Shown: positions 1 through 9,273 of the stretch, piece after piece
Position numbering within the stretch: position 1 is the first letter of the stretch
Layout of the letters: the number at the start of each line of letters is the position of its first letter
Assembly: GCA_025454405.1 (NCBI GenBank)
Contig: JALOON010000034.1
Coordinates: 31,571-95,570, forward strand
Origin: Oscillatoriaceae cyanobacterium Prado104
GTDB lineage: Bacteria > Cyanobacteriota > Cyanobacteriia > Cyanobacteriales > Microcoleaceae
Direction: 5' to 3'
Length of the DNA stretch: 64,000 bases
Made by a program: the position numbers and the translations under genes
The notes under the pieces: model-generated
The model's input: only the letters and a program-made list of their open reading frames with translations
Databases searched by the model: none
What the model was told of the DNA's origin: nothing

Positions 1-123
1 CAGAGCCTGGTAACGAGTAGAACCAGGCAGAGCCTGGTAACGAGCAGACCAGGCAGAGCCTGGTAACGAGTAGACCAGGCAGAGCCTGGTAACGAGTAGA
101 CCAGGCAGAGCCTGGTAACGAGT
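1..123. repeat. 26-27 bp tandem repeat, five copies
   Basis: Five near-identical copies start at 1, 28, 54, 80 and 106; each begins CAGAGCCTGGTAACGAG. The internal words CCAGG and CCTGG are complementary, so each unit can form a small hairpin (AACCAGGCAGAGCCTGGTAA). The array runs off the left edge of the window, so its full length is unknown. No coding function is visible. Confidence 0.85.
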
Positions 124-132
124 AAATGCTCA

Positions 133-167
133 AAGTCCCCCTTCTTAAGGGGGATTTAGGGGGATCT
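133..167. repeat. CCCCCTTAAGGGGG-type interspersed palindrome
   Basis: A C-rich/G-rich palindromic word (CCCCCTTCTTAAGGGGG) is followed by ATTTAGGGGGATC. The same element recurs at 1302-1430 and 25203-25470, so it is a dispersed repeat family of this genome. It lies between the tandem array and the first gene. Confidence 0.75.
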
Positions 168-233
168 CTCCTAATTTTTGCGAAAAGTCCGAATCAGAAA
201 CGTATAACTAATTAGAGAACAGGAGTTACCGCC

Positions 234-1289
234 GTGATGTCACCAAAAGTTACAATTGTTGTCTCGCCCCGCGAACGTTTTAGTTACACTCGCGAGTCTT
301 TAGAAAGCATATACCAACATACAGAAACACCGTTTTCCCTCATCTATGTTGACGGAAATTCTCCAACTCCGATGCAGCAATATCTGGAAGCCCAGGCACA
401 AGAAAAAGGTTTTCAATTACTGAGAGCGGAGGCTTATTTGTCGCCAAATGAAGCTAGAAATTTTGCTTTAGATCGAGTTGAAACTGAATACGTTCTCTTT
501 ATAGATAACGATGTTGTTGTCACTCCCGGTTGGCTCGATCGACTTTTGGAATGCGCGATCGAAACCAAAGCCTCTGTCGTTTGTCCCCTCACCTGCATTG
601 GCAATCCACTGCACGAAACTATCCATTTAGCGGGAGGAGAAGCGCGGATTGTTTTGGAACAAAAACCTGGCAAGACTAAAGTCAAGCGGAAGGTACATGA
701 AAAACACCATTTCGTCAACCGTCCGGTTGCTGAAGTGCGCGAACAACTTCACAGAAATCAATGCGAATTTGCTGAATTTCACTGCATGTTAGTCCGCACT
801 GAAATTTTTACCCGCATCGGCAAACTGGATGAAAAGCTGCTTAGCACGCGGGAACATATCGATTTTTGCATGAGCGTGACGAATGTAGGCGGAACTATTT
901 ATTGCGAACCAGCATCGGTAGTTACTTACGTTCCCGGCCCGCTGCAATGGTCTGATTTTGCCTTTTTTATGCTGCGCTGGAGCGATGCTTGGGAAGTGGC
1001 AAGTTTGGAACATTTCCGCACCAAATGGAATCTAACTGAAGACAAGTATTTCAAAAAGCGCTACAGCAGATTGGGACAGCGCCGCCACCAGGGTATTGTC
1101 CGACCTTTTGTACGCAAAATTGCCTTCGGAAATCGCAATCCGCAGTTAGAAAAAATGTTGATTCGGTTCGATCGCATTCTCAATCGCTACATTACTTCTC
1201 GGTTCGATCGTGCGGGCGATCGTAAAGTCGAAGTAAAGGTATTGCAACCGGAGAAATTGCGGGTTTTGGAAGCAGCATCTTCTAGTTGA
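234..1289 (+). CDS. Family 2 glycosyltransferase
   Basis: The 351-aa protein is a GT-A fold nucleotide-sugar glycosyltransferase. The N-terminus TIVVSPRERFSYTRESLESI is the usual nucleotide-binding strand and helix, and FIDNDVVVTPGWLDRL (about residue 85) carries the metal-binding D-x-D motif. A basic C-terminal tail follows (about 270-345). No membrane segment is visible, so it is cytosolic or peripheral. An AGGAG at 221-225 serves either GTG 234 or ATG 237; I cannot separate them. The ABC exporter downstream makes a role in exported polysaccharide or glycolipid plausible, but the substrate is unknown. Confidence 0.85.
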   Translation: MMSPKVTIVVSPRERFSYTRESLESIYQHTETPFSLIYVDGNSPTPMQQYLEAQAQEKGFQLLRAEAYLSPNEARNFALDRVETEYVLFIDNDVVVTPGWLDRLLECAIETKASVVCPLTCIGNPLHETIHLAGGEARIVLEQKPGKTKVKRKVHEKHHFVNRPVAEVREQLHRNQCEFAEFHCMLVRTEIFTRIGKLDEKLLSTREHIDFCMSVTNVGGTIYCEPASVVTYVPGPLQWSDFAFFMLRWSDAWEVASLEHFRTKWNLTEDKYFKKRYSRLGQRRHQGIVRPFVRKIAFGNRNPQLEKMLIRFDRILNRYITSRFDRAGDRKVEVKVLQPEKLRVLEAASSS

Positions 1290-1301
1290 GAAACTCGGAG
1301 A

Positions 1302-1430
1302 TCCCCCCTAACCCCCCTTAAGAAGGGGGGGACCGGAATCTGCTCAAAGTCCCCCTTTTTAAGGGGGATTTAGGGGGATCGGAATCTGCTCAAAGTCCCC
1401 CTTTTTAAGGGGGATTTAGGGGGATCGAGA
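1302..1430. repeat. Three C/G-rich palindromic repeat copies
   Basis: One inverted and two direct copies of the CCCCCTT..AAGGGGG..TTTAGGGGGATC element, separated by GGAATCTGCTCAAAGT. They fill the spacer between the glycosyltransferase and the ABC transporter and could act as a terminator-like hairpin cluster. The remaining spacer (1431-1588) shows no further clear signal. Confidence 0.8.
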
Positions 1431-1588
1431 CTCAGTAAAAACCTGAATTTCTCAATGATTTTAGTCTTAAGTTGACACCAAGACCTCGCGGTTGTCACCT
1501 CGTCAGAAATTTAGAGTCTGGACTGATTTTCTAGCATCTACCGGGAGAGAGATAAAATTGCACGATCCATCTTTTGAAGGAATCTAAA

Positions 1589-3442
1589 ATGCCGGAAACT
1601 AAAAGTATTAAAGAAACCATACCCGGAATGGGACGAATTATTGGCAAATTCTGGCCGCAGATTCGCAAACAAAACCTGTTGATTGTCATTTCATTTCTAG
1701 CACTAATTGCTGAAACTGTTTTTCGATTGCTAGAACCTTGGCCTTTAAAAATAATCTTTGATTACATTTTGCTATCGGGTTTTGAAAGCGCTTCTCAAGT
1801 ATTTCCAATTATTCAACAGCTCAACACTTTGGAATTGCTAACAATCCTGGCTGTGGCAATTGTAGCGATCGCAGCTTTGCGGGCGGGTTGTGCTTATATA
1901 AGTACGATCGGCATGGCTTTAGCTGCTACCCACATCATGACAGAAATTCGCGGCACTCTTTACAGTCACTTGCAGCGGCTTTCCCTGTCGTTTCACAGTA
2001 AAGCTAAAAGCGGCGATTTAATTACCCGCGTTACCTACGATGTCGAGCGCATTCGCGAAGCTACTGTCACCGCAGCACTGCCGCTATTTACTAATGTTTT
2101 TACCCTCACGGGAATGCTGGGGGTAATGCTGTGGATGAATTGGGAATTAGCAATAATTGCGATCGCAGTTTTTCCGCTATTTATCCTTGTTTCTGCTCAC
2201 CTTTCCAAACGGATTCAAAAAGTAGCTCGCAAGCAGCGCAAGCGCGAGGGCGCGATGGCCGCCACCGCCGCCGAAGCAATGGGTGCGATTAAAGTAGTGC
2301 AAGCTCTTTCACTGCAAGGAATGTTAGAAAGTTCCTTTTCTAAAGACAACCAAAAAAGCTTGCAGGAAGGTGCAGAAAGTCAAAAATTAGCAGCAGGATT
2401 GGAGCGAACTGTAGAGATGTTGGTTGCCGTTGCAACGGCTTTAATTCTGTGGCGCGGCGTGCAGTTAGTGCTGGATAAAATGGTTTCTCCGGGTGAGTTA
2501 TTAGTCTTTATTAACTACCTCAAAACCGCTTTCAAACCGATGCGTCAATTGGCAAAATATACCGCTCAAATTTCTAAAGCAACTGCTTCGGGAGAACGGA
2601 TTATCGACCTCTTAGATACTGTACCGGAAATTCGCGATTCGCGGGGTGCAATTACAGCGCCTCATTTCCGAGGTGCAGTGGAATTTAAAAATGTCATGTT
2701 TGCTTACGAACCGGAAAAAGTGATTTTGCAAAACATGAGTTTTCGAGTAAAAGCCGGCCAGCAAATTGCTTTAGTCGGCCCTTCCGGCGGCGGTAAATCG
2801 AGTTTAGTCAGCTTGTTGTTGCGGCTTTACGATCCTTTGGAAGGTAATATTTTAATTGACGGACATGACTTGCGCGAATACAAAGTTGATTCGCTGCGCC
2901 AACAGATTAGTATCGTACTTCAAGAGAGTGTTTTGTTTGCTGTCAGTGTCAGAGATAACATTGCTTACGGATGTTTGAACGCCACTGATGCGGAAATTGA
3001 AGCGGCCGCCCGTTTGGCCAATGCGCACGATTTTATCGAAGCATTACCTCAAGGTTACGATACTATTTTAGGGGAAAGAGGAGCGACACTTTCAGGAGGA
3101 CAAAGACAGAGAATTGCGATCGCCCGCGCGGCTGTGCGTCAATCTCCGATCGTTATTTTAGACGAACCGACAACTGGTTTGGACCAAGAAAACGAACGCG
3201 ATGTCAGCGAAGCTTTAGAAAGATTGACTCTGAATTGCACGACTTTTTGGATTACTCACAATCTCCAAGCTGCCGAACAAGCAGATACGATTCTGTACAT
3301 TGAAAGCGGTCAAGTTGTGGAACAAGGCAGTCATAAAGAATTGCTGAAATTGGGTGGAAAATATGCAGCAATGCATGCAGTGCAAAGTGCGATCGGCAAT
3401 AATTTTTCTAATGAATCTGACTCGTTTGCTATATTGAATTAA
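1589..3442 (+). CDS. ABC transporter, fused permease and ATPase (MsbA/multidrug type)
   Basis: A half-transporter of about 617 aa that should dimerise in the inner membrane and export a lipid, glycolipid or drug. The N-terminal half has six hydrophobic segments (TMD type 1, about 20-320). The ATPase half shows Walker A GPSGGGKSS, Q-loop ISIVLQES, signature LSGGQRQR, Walker B IVILDEPTTGLD and switch histidine ITHN. An upstream TTG (1574) extends the frame by five codons, but GAAGGA at 1576-1581 sits eight bases before ATG 1589, so I use that start. The SLH porin follows closely. The substrate cannot be told from sequence. Confidence 0.9.
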   Translation: MPETKSIKETIPGMGRIIGKFWPQIRKQNLLIVISFLALIAETVFRLLEPWPLKIIFDYILLSGFESASQVFPIIQQLNTLELLTILAVAIVAIAALRAGCAYISTIGMALAATHIMTEIRGTLYSHLQRLSLSFHSKAKSGDLITRVTYDVERIREATVTAALPLFTNVFTLTGMLGVMLWMNWELAIIAIAVFPLFILVSAHLSKRIQKVARKQRKREGAMAATAAEAMGAIKVVQALSLQGMLESSFSKDNQKSLQEGAESQKLAAGLERTVEMLVAVATALILWRGVQLVLDKMVSPGELLVFINYLKTAFKPMRQLAKYTAQISKATASGERIIDLLDTVPEIRDSRGAITAPHFRGAVEFKNVMFAYEPEKVILQNMSFRVKAGQQIALVGPSGGGKSSLVSLLLRLYDPLEGNILIDGHDLREYKVDSLRQQISIVLQESVLFAVSVRDNIAYGCLNATDAEIEAAARLANAHDFIEALPQGYDTILGERGATLSGGQRQRIAIARAAVRQSPIVILDEPTTGLDQENERDVSEALERLTLNCTTFWITHNLQAAEQADTILYIESGQVVEQGSHKELLKLGGKYAAMHAVQSAIGNNFSNESDSFAILN

Positions 3443-3493
3443 GGTAGCAACTGTAAATTGTAGATTTTGGAGTTTTGCAGGTTTTATTTGCTC

Positions 3494-5227
3494 ATGGTTT
3501 CTCAGTTTCCCCTGGTTTTTCTAATTGCTTTGACGGTGGCAACCCCTGTTTTTGGCAGCGAGTCGGCTGAGTTCGATCGAGAATTGCATTCCCTCGCTAA
3601 TAGCAAAATTCCGCTCGATCGAAATGCCACTGAACTTAAGTCCGCTGAAGCAGCAAATCAAGAATCTGAAAATTCCCAAATCTTGGAAATTCCGGCAGAA
3701 TTGGCAAAGTCCGATCGCCCTTCAACAGTTGTAGAAATAGGTACTACCGAACGACTTCCTCCCGGTGCGGAAACGGGCGATCGCAACTCCTTAGCAACTA
3801 TAACATCTGTCTCCGAATTGTCCGACGTTAAACCTACAGATTGGGCATTTAGCGCGCTTAAATCTTTGGTTGAACGTTACGGATTAATAGCAGGATATCC
3901 CGACGGAACCTTTCGCGGTAATCGCGCTTTAACGCGCTACGAATTTGCCGCAGCTTTGAATGCAGCGCTCGATCGCCTGCAGGAGAAAATTGGCAGCAAT
4001 ACAGCTAATTCGATCGCCCGCGAAGATTTGGATGTATTGCGCAAACTGCAAACAGAATTCGATCGAGAATTGGTAACTTTGCGGGGCAGAACCGATAATT
4101 TAGAACAGCGTTTGGATGCCTTACAGCAGTTTTCAACTACTACTAAATTGGAGGGAGAAGCGCTTGTCGGAGTTATTGGAGTTGAGGGAAATGAAAAAGC
4201 AGATGGTGAAGGCGATGTTGACAGCAATCTAACTTTAGGTTATAGAGTTAGGTTGAATTTTGACACGAGTTTTACAGGGAAAGACAGGCTGAGAACGAGA
4301 CTGCAAGCTAACAACATTCCTAAAGTTAGCGATGCTGCGGAAACTGACATGGCTAATCTGAGTTTTCAAGGCGAAAGCGACAATGAATTTGAACTGAGTC
4401 GGTTAGAATATCGATTTCCAATTAACAGGCAAGCAGTGGTTTATGTAGAAGCTGTCGGCGGCAGTCTCAACGATTATACTGATACTCTCAATCCCTATTT
4501 AAGCGGTAGCAGTCGCGGTACGGTATCTCGTTTCGGACAGCGAAATCCTATCTACCGTCAAGGCGAAGGTAGCGGCATCGGAGTTAGTTATGCTTTCAGC
4601 AAAAGCGTGAGTTTAGATGCCGGATTTATCGCCGATAAAGCCAACGATCCGGCGATTGGTTTTGGCAAAGCAGCCTACGGTGCGATCGCCCAATTAACGG
4701 TTCGACCAACTAATAATATCGGAGTTGGTTTAACCTACATTCGCTCTTATAATAGCCTGGATACGGGAACGGGGAGCGATCGAGCAAACGACCCTTTTGA
4801 TGGCGAAAGTGACGCGATTTCAGCGAATTCTTTCGGCATTCAATCTACTGTCAAAATCAACCGCCAAATTACTGCAGGAGGTTGGGTGGGATACACCCGA
4901 GCCCGAGCCCTCGATTTGCCCGATCGACCCGAATCCAGTATGTTTAATTGGGCGGTAACTTTAGCGTTTCCAGACTTAGGTTCAGAAGATAGTGTAGGAG
5001 GTATAATTATCGGCCAGCCACCTAAAGTAATAGATAGCGATTTTATCGAGGACGATCGAGCATATACAGACCCGGATACATCGCTGCACTTGGAAGCATT
5101 TTATCGGAGGCAAATTACCGACAATCTAGCAGTAACCCTAGGTTTGCTAGCAATTACCAACCCGGAACACAACAGCAACAACGATCCAATTTACATCGGC
5201 ACGTTGCGCACAACATTTAGTTTTTGA
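3494..5227 (+). CDS. SLH-domain OprB-type outer-membrane porin
   Basis: About 577 aa from ATG 3494. An upstream TTG at 3467 would add nine residues before the signal peptide (MVSQFPLVFLIALTVATPVFG), so the later start fits better. A linker leads to one SLH domain (DWAFSALKSLVERYGLIAGY, about 115-170), a heptad coiled coil (LDVLRKLQTEFDRELVTLR) and a long beta-rich OprB/carbohydrate-porin barrel ending in aromatic TTFSF, as outer-membrane barrels do. In cyanobacteria such porins are abundant outer-membrane proteins anchored by the SLH domain to the cell wall. Transport of small solutes or ions is inferred from the family. Confidence 0.9.
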   Translation: MVSQFPLVFLIALTVATPVFGSESAEFDRELHSLANSKIPLDRNATELKSAEAANQESENSQILEIPAELAKSDRPSTVVEIGTTERLPPGAETGDRNSLATITSVSELSDVKPTDWAFSALKSLVERYGLIAGYPDGTFRGNRALTRYEFAAALNAALDRLQEKIGSNTANSIAREDLDVLRKLQTEFDRELVTLRGRTDNLEQRLDALQQFSTTTKLEGEALVGVIGVEGNEKADGEGDVDSNLTLGYRVRLNFDTSFTGKDRLRTRLQANNIPKVSDAAETDMANLSFQGESDNEFELSRLEYRFPINRQAVVYVEAVGGSLNDYTDTLNPYLSGSSRGTVSRFGQRNPIYRQGEGSGIGVSYAFSKSVSLDAGFIADKANDPAIGFGKAAYGAIAQLTVRPTNNIGVGLTYIRSYNSLDTGTGSDRANDPFDGESDAISANSFGIQSTVKINRQITAGGWVGYTRARALDLPDRPESSMFNWAVTLAFPDLGSEDSVGGIIIGQPPKVIDSDFIEDDRAYTDPDTSLHLEAFYRRQITDNLAVTLGLLAITNPEHNSNNDPIYIGTLRTTFSF

Positions 5228-5507
5228 CAACAACAACTATGAAATATCAATTCTCGACTTTTGCATGAGATATAAATTGTTGATCTTTGTTGTTGGCGTG
5301 GTGGGGGCGGGTTTTAAAGATTGTTAGTGCAATGCAAGATTGTCGGCGAACCCGCCCCTACAGATTGTGATTTGTGTTATCAACGATCGACTGTCAACTA
5401 TCGGGAGTTTTGAGTTGTGAGTTGTGAATTAAGAAATCTCTTTAACTCAAAACTCAAAATTTAAAACTCAAAACTTTTCTTAACTGTCAACTATCAACTA
5501 GAAAATC
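5228..5507. repeat. Intergenic repeats: GGCGGGTT element and TTTTGAGTT element
   Basis: Contains the inverted pair GGGGGCGGGTTTTAAAG / GGCGAACCCGCCCCTACAG (5306-5360) and the pair GAGTTTTGAGTTGTGAG / CTCAAAACTCAAAATTTAAAA (5405-5475). Both families recur elsewhere in the window (15400-15580, 24185-24255, 33600-33665, 40205-40430, 42540-42615). No gene is visible. Confidence 0.7.
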
Positions 5508-6665
5508 ATGAACAACACCACTCGCGTTATTCTCGTCCGTCACGGCCAAAGTATTTATAACGAAAGAGGACTGTATCAAGGTTGCTGCGACGATTCTTTA
5601 CTCACCGAAAAAGGTCGTTTAACCGCCTATCAAACAGGACTTTTTTTAAGCAAGATTTCCCTTGATGCAGTTTACAGCAGCCCCCTCCAGCGTGCTAGAG
5701 AAACAGCCAGCGAAATTTTAAGCGCGATCGCGACTATAGCCGACTCTCACCCCCAATTGCACGTTCATGAAAACTTGAAAGAAATTGACTTGCCTGCCTG
5801 GAACGGTTTATCATTCAAATACGTTCGAGAACACCTTGCTGAAGATTATCGCTGTTGGAGAGAAAGCCCTCACGAATTTCAGATGTCTGCTGAAATAGAA
5901 GATAACTCTCCCGATGTCAATTCCGTTACCACTTTAGTCAAACCGCAAAATTTCCCAGTACAAAACCTCTACCGCCAAGCCCAGAACTTTTGGGCAGAAA
6001 TTCTCCCAAAATCTATTGGTAAAACCATCTTAGCGATCGCTCACGGAGGCACAATCAAAGCACTAATTAGTACCGCGATCGGGATGAAATGTCAAGACTT
6101 TCACACCCTGCAACAATCGAATTGCGGGATTAGCATTCTGAGTTTTGATGGCACTGCCGATTTGGTTGAATTAGAAGCAATGAATTTGACAAATCATTTA
6201 GGAGAAATTTTGCCAAAACTCAAAGAAGGCAAACAAGGACTGCGTTTGTTGCTAGTACCCGCCGATAGCGAACAAGACTTTTATACCGATAGCGTCGCCA
6301 GAATCATCGAGAAAAGCCCGATCGATTTTTGTTTGAATAGCGAAGGAACAAACTCCGCCCAAATGGCAGCAAAATTGATGCGATCGCGCCCCCAGCCGAC
6401 TGTACATTTATCCGTCGCTACTGAAAGATTCATGCAAACTTGGCACCAGACAATTTACGGCCGATCGCGCGAAAACTCCTCACTTTGCACGGGATTAGTT
6501 GTTGCCGAAATTCGCGAAATTCAAGGCGCATTAAATCAAGTTTTAGGCTTGCCAAGCCAACAGCAATCTCTCAAAATTAAACCAGGTACGATCGACATTT
6601 TACACTATCCCGCCTCCGCCAAACATCCCGTACTGCAAGCGATGAATCTCTCAGGGGAAATCTAG
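5508..6665 (+). CDS. Two-domain histidine phosphatase (phosphoglycerate-mutase-like)
   Basis: The 385-aa protein starts with VRHGQSIYNERG, the phosphohistidine RHG motif of the histidine phosphatase superfamily. SSPLQRARETA, the acidic ENLKEIDLPAW and the second catalytic histidine in IAHGGTIKAL (about 180) complete an intact N-terminal domain. Residues about 230-385 (LRLLLVPADSEQDF onward, with RSRPQPTVHLSV) look like a second, related half without an RHG motif, probably degenerate. It acts in the cytosol. The family acts on varied phosphate esters, so mutase versus phosphatase activity is undecided. It stands alone with repeats on its 5' side. Confidence 0.85.
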   Translation: MNNTTRVILVRHGQSIYNERGLYQGCCDDSLLTEKGRLTAYQTGLFLSKISLDAVYSSPLQRARETASEILSAIATIADSHPQLHVHENLKEIDLPAWNGLSFKYVREHLAEDYRCWRESPHEFQMSAEIEDNSPDVNSVTTLVKPQNFPVQNLYRQAQNFWAEILPKSIGKTILAIAHGGTIKALISTAIGMKCQDFHTLQQSNCGISILSFDGTADLVELEAMNLTNHLGEILPKLKEGKQGLRLLLVPADSEQDFYTDSVARIIEKSPIDFCLNSEGTNSAQMAAKLMRSRPQPTVHLSVATERFMQTWHQTIYGRSRENSSLCTGLVVAEIREIQGALNQVLGLPSQQQSLKIKPGTIDILHYPASAKHPVLQAMNLSGEI

Positions 6666-6753
6666 CTATTTACTCTAACAATAAACGAACAATAAACGAA
6701 GGGATTCGCGAAAACCGCAATCGAGGAAGATCGACCCGGATTTGCTATAAGCC

Positions 6754-6987
6754 CTATCTAAGCTTCCTCCAGAGATTCCAGCAGCAAATCACAGCAAAAA
6801 GCAGGAAAAATACAACTGCTGGAATTGCCCAAAAAGCACCGCCCCCAATCAGAACATCGCCTTCTGGAGTGATGCAGCTAGATGCAGCAGCCTCGATACA
6901 GTCGCGCCATTTCCAGTACCGCACGTAAAACAGATAAAAGAAGAAGGAGGAAAAAAACAGACAGAAACTCATTAGAATATAAAACAT
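6754..6987 (-). CDS. Small two-helix membrane protein, unknown
   Basis: 77 aa with a hydrophobic N-terminal segment (MSFCLFFSSFFFYLFYV), a short polar loop containing two cysteines and acidic residues, and a second hydrophobic segment (FWAIPAVVFFLLFAVICCW) ending in a basic tail. This is a hairpin inner-membrane topology. I do not recognise a family. It lies alone, opposite to its neighbours, and no strong ribosome site precedes the ATG, so expression is uncertain. Confidence 0.5.
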   Translation of the reverse strand: MFYILMSFCLFFSSFFFYLFYVRYWKWRDCIEAAASSCITPEGDVLIGGGAFWAIPAVVFFLLFAVICCWNLWRKLR

Positions 6988-7202
6988 TGGCTCTAGCTAT
7001 ATAATTAATCTGACAAATCTAACAATCTTGCATCTTGTATGGTGCATAGCTGTCAGATTTGCGATTTTGTTTGTAGATTGTTGATGGCGACGCACCTTGC
7101 AGCTACCCATCCGATACTCGAACAGTTGATAGATTAAAACTACTTATCAATCTCCAACCTCAAATCGACCATCTCCAATTATTCCCATTACCATTACCCC
7201 CA
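6988..7202. other. Gene-free spacer before epimerase
   Basis: 215 bases between the small membrane protein and the epimerase, which are divergent. The AT-rich 5' half presumably holds both promoters, but no consensus -35/-10 pair stands out. No ribosome site is obvious before ATG 7203. Confidence 0.4.
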
Positions 7203-8198
7203 ATGAAAATTTTAGTAACAGGCGCAGCAGGCTTTGTCGGCTATCATTTAGCCCAAAGATTATTATCCGAAGGTCAACAAGTTTGCGGCATTGACAACTT
7301 AAATGACTATTATGATGTTAACCTGAAAAAAGCGCGATTATCGAAACTCCAGCCGCATTCAGAATTTAGTTTTCAGCATTTAGATTTGAGCGATCGCGCT
7401 GCCATATCCCAACTTTTTCAAGACCAAAAGTTCGATCGAGTCGTGCACCTCGCCGCCCAAGCAGGAGTTCGCTATTCCCTGCAAAATCCCCATGCTTACG
7501 CAGACAGCAATCTGATGGGATTTATCAACATTTTAGAAGGCTGCCGCCACAGCAAAGTCGAACATTTAGTCTTTGCTTCTTCCAGTTCAGTTTACGGTAA
7601 CAATACCAAAGTTCCCTTTGCTGTTAGCGATAACGTCGATCGACCGATTTCCCTGTATGCAGCTACCAAAAAAGCTAACGAACTGATGGCTCATTCCTAC
7701 AGTCATTTGTACGGATTGCCGGTGACGGGATTGCGCTTTTTTACAGTCTACGGCCCTTGGGGCAGACCGGATATGGCTTATTTCAAATTTGTCAAAGCGA
7801 TCGCGGAAAACAAACCCATTGATGTTTACAACTTCGGTAAAATGCAGCGCGATTTCACTTACATTGACGATGTAATTGAAGGAGTCGTGCGAGTCACGGA
7901 CAAACCGCCTCAAGGCAGCACTCAAAACCCCGGCAGCAGCGCCCCCTATAAAATTTACAATATTGGCAATAATTCCCCAGTGGAATTGCTGGCATTTATC
8001 GAAGTAATTGAAAAAGCAATGGGCAAAACAGCCGTGAAGAATTTGTTACCCATGCAGCCCGGTGACGTACCCTCTACCTATGCAGATGTAGATGATTTGA
8101 TGGCAGATGTAGGATTTAAGCCCAGTACCCCGATCGAACAAGGCATCCATCAATTTGTAGAGTGGTATCTAGACTATTACGGCGGTGACAACCCTTAA
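7203..8198 (+). CDS. NAD-dependent epimerase, UDP-glucuronate 4-epimerase type
   Basis: A 331-aa extended short-chain dehydrogenase. The Rossmann motif GAAGFVGYHLA is at the N-terminus, and the serine and YxxxK of the catalytic triad are in ASSSSVYG and YAATKKANE. The FFTVYGPWGRPDMAYFKF signature is characteristic of the UDP-glucuronate 4-epimerase (CapI/WcaG) subgroup. It should interconvert UDP-glucuronate and UDP-galacturonate in the cytosol to supply extracellular polysaccharide, consistent with the glycosyltransferase and exporter in the same 8 kb. It is full length. The exact sugar is inferred from the motif. Confidence 0.9.
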   Translation: MKILVTGAAGFVGYHLAQRLLSEGQQVCGIDNLNDYYDVNLKKARLSKLQPHSEFSFQHLDLSDRAAISQLFQDQKFDRVVHLAAQAGVRYSLQNPHAYADSNLMGFINILEGCRHSKVEHLVFASSSSVYGNNTKVPFAVSDNVDRPISLYAATKKANELMAHSYSHLYGLPVTGLRFFTVYGPWGRPDMAYFKFVKAIAENKPIDVYNFGKMQRDFTYIDDVIEGVVRVTDKPPQGSTQNPGSSAPYKIYNIGNNSPVELLAFIEVIEKAMGKTAVKNLLPMQPGDVPSTYADVDDLMADVGFKPSTPIEQGIHQFVEWYLDYYGGDNP

Positions 8199-8319
8199 CT
8201 CGCGCGCTCCAACTGCGACCAATATCGAACATCTTCCAGAGGGCGAGACAAGCACCGCAATTTGAGTAGGAAACACCTCCACTAATGCGCTGCAACTTAG
8301 AAACACATTAGTGTTCCTA

Positions 8320-8544
8320 CTATTGTTCGACTAAAATTCTGGCAGAAAAATCGCGCAAATTAATCAATTCCAAAGACTCTTGTTTGACGCGACCGGCCAT
8401 AGATGCTAACTGCAAACTCATAAAAGCATTCAAATCTTCCAAATCGCACTTGGCTGAGGCGAAAAGATGCTGCATCTGGTTTTCCGCTTCCAAACTCAGA
8501 TAGCCAGCGGCAATAGCTTCTTGTACAACTTCACGAATCAGCAC
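8320..8544 (-). CDS. Small conserved cyanobacterial-type protein (tandem paralogue 1)
   Basis: 74 aa, GTG start with AAGGA about nine bases upstream. The sequence is alpha-helical and acidic (LSLEAENQMQHLF, KCDLEDLNAFMSLQLASM, VKQESLEL). It shares the pattern (I)RE/D.(V/A)Q.A...GYL.LE.ENQ, then DLEDLNAFM.LQLA.M.G.VKQES.EL with the next gene, so the two are tandem duplicates. No known domain is recognised, and it has no cysteine pairs or membrane segment. Function unknown. Confidence 0.7.
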   Translation of the reverse strand: MLIREVVQEAIAAGYLSLEAENQMQHLFASAKCDLEDLNAFMSLQLASMAGRVKQESLELINLRDFSARILVEQ

Positions 8545-8671
8545 GATCGAAATTTTCCTTACGAAATTGGATAGAAATAGTAAAAAAGCAGAAACAAAAA
8601 AAAGAAGTAATTAAGCGTTAGTTATCGACCCCCCAACCGTCTTGTCATTTGCTGTGTCCACAGCAAATCAA

Positions 8672-8905
8672 TTACCAACTGGAAGTTTCAGAGATAACGC
8701 CGGATAAACCTTCGCGTTTCCTCAACTCGCGAGATTCTTGTTTTACCAAACCCGACATCGCTGCTAGCTGCAGAGTCATGAAAGCATTTAAATCTTCTAA
8801 ATCGTATTTTGTGGTCATTAACATCCGTCGCAGTTGATTTTCGGATTCCAGAGTCAGATAACCTAAGGTCATAGCTTGTTGGGCGAGATCGCGAATCAGT
8901 AACAT
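8672..8905 (-). CDS. Small conserved cyanobacterial-type protein (tandem paralogue 2)
   Basis: 77 aa, ATG start, upstream of its paralogue on the same strand with a 127-bp gap. The conserved core is GYLTLESENQLRRM and DLEDLNAFMTLQLAAM; the C-terminus diverges. Retention of two copies with conserved helical faces suggests both are real genes. Possibly a small scaffold or interaction protein, but nothing in the sequence proves it. Confidence 0.7.
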   Translation of the reverse strand: MLLIRDLAQQAMTLGYLTLESENQLRRMLMTTKYDLEDLNAFMTLQLAAMSGLVKQESRELRKREGLSGVISETSSW

Positions 8906-8910
8906 AACAC

Positions 8911-9045
8911 TTAAATGGGTTCGAGCAAGTTAACTCCTTCAGTATCGGGGATTTCCTCGATCGAAGCGGTGACGGCTATTGCTGCGCCCCAGTGACATTT
9001 CCAATCGCGAATCGTGACAGCCCAACTCGCAACTTGTGACTGGTA
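8911..9045 (-). pseudogene. Possible C-terminal gene remnant without start
   Basis: An open stretch of 44 codons ending in TAA at 8911-8913 reads ..SWAVTIRDWKCHWGAA.., then an acidic tail (EEIPDTEGVNLLEP). It has no ATG, GTG or TTG start after the preceding in-frame stop. Its position before the two paralogues and beside the TnpB-like gene suggests a remnant of a disrupted gene. This is weak evidence. Confidence 0.25.
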
Positions 9046-9273
9046 TCAGCTTGAAGTGTGACGCCGATCGCATATTTCTGGGAGAGTGGGATGGGGAGAG
9101 AGTTTTGATGGCATCCAGCGTCCGTGAAATCACTGAAATCACTGTCTCTGACATCGCGATCGTAAAGTTTTATCCAAAGCGCGATCGTCCTCGCTCGCGA
9201 GTTGGGTATGATGCCAACGGATTCGATCTGACTCGTAACTAAGGGCCGCTAACTAACCATCGAAGGTCGAAGG

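Noticed and set aside
1..123. 26-bp repeats considered as a CRISPR array
   Set aside because: Repeats follow each other with only 9-10 near-constant bases between the conserved words; no variable spacers.
9036..9242. 68-codon plus-strand frame before the TnpB-like gene
   Set aside because: No ribosome site, no recognisable motif and rich in CGATCG-derived residues; could be part of the mobile element's left side, but unsupported.
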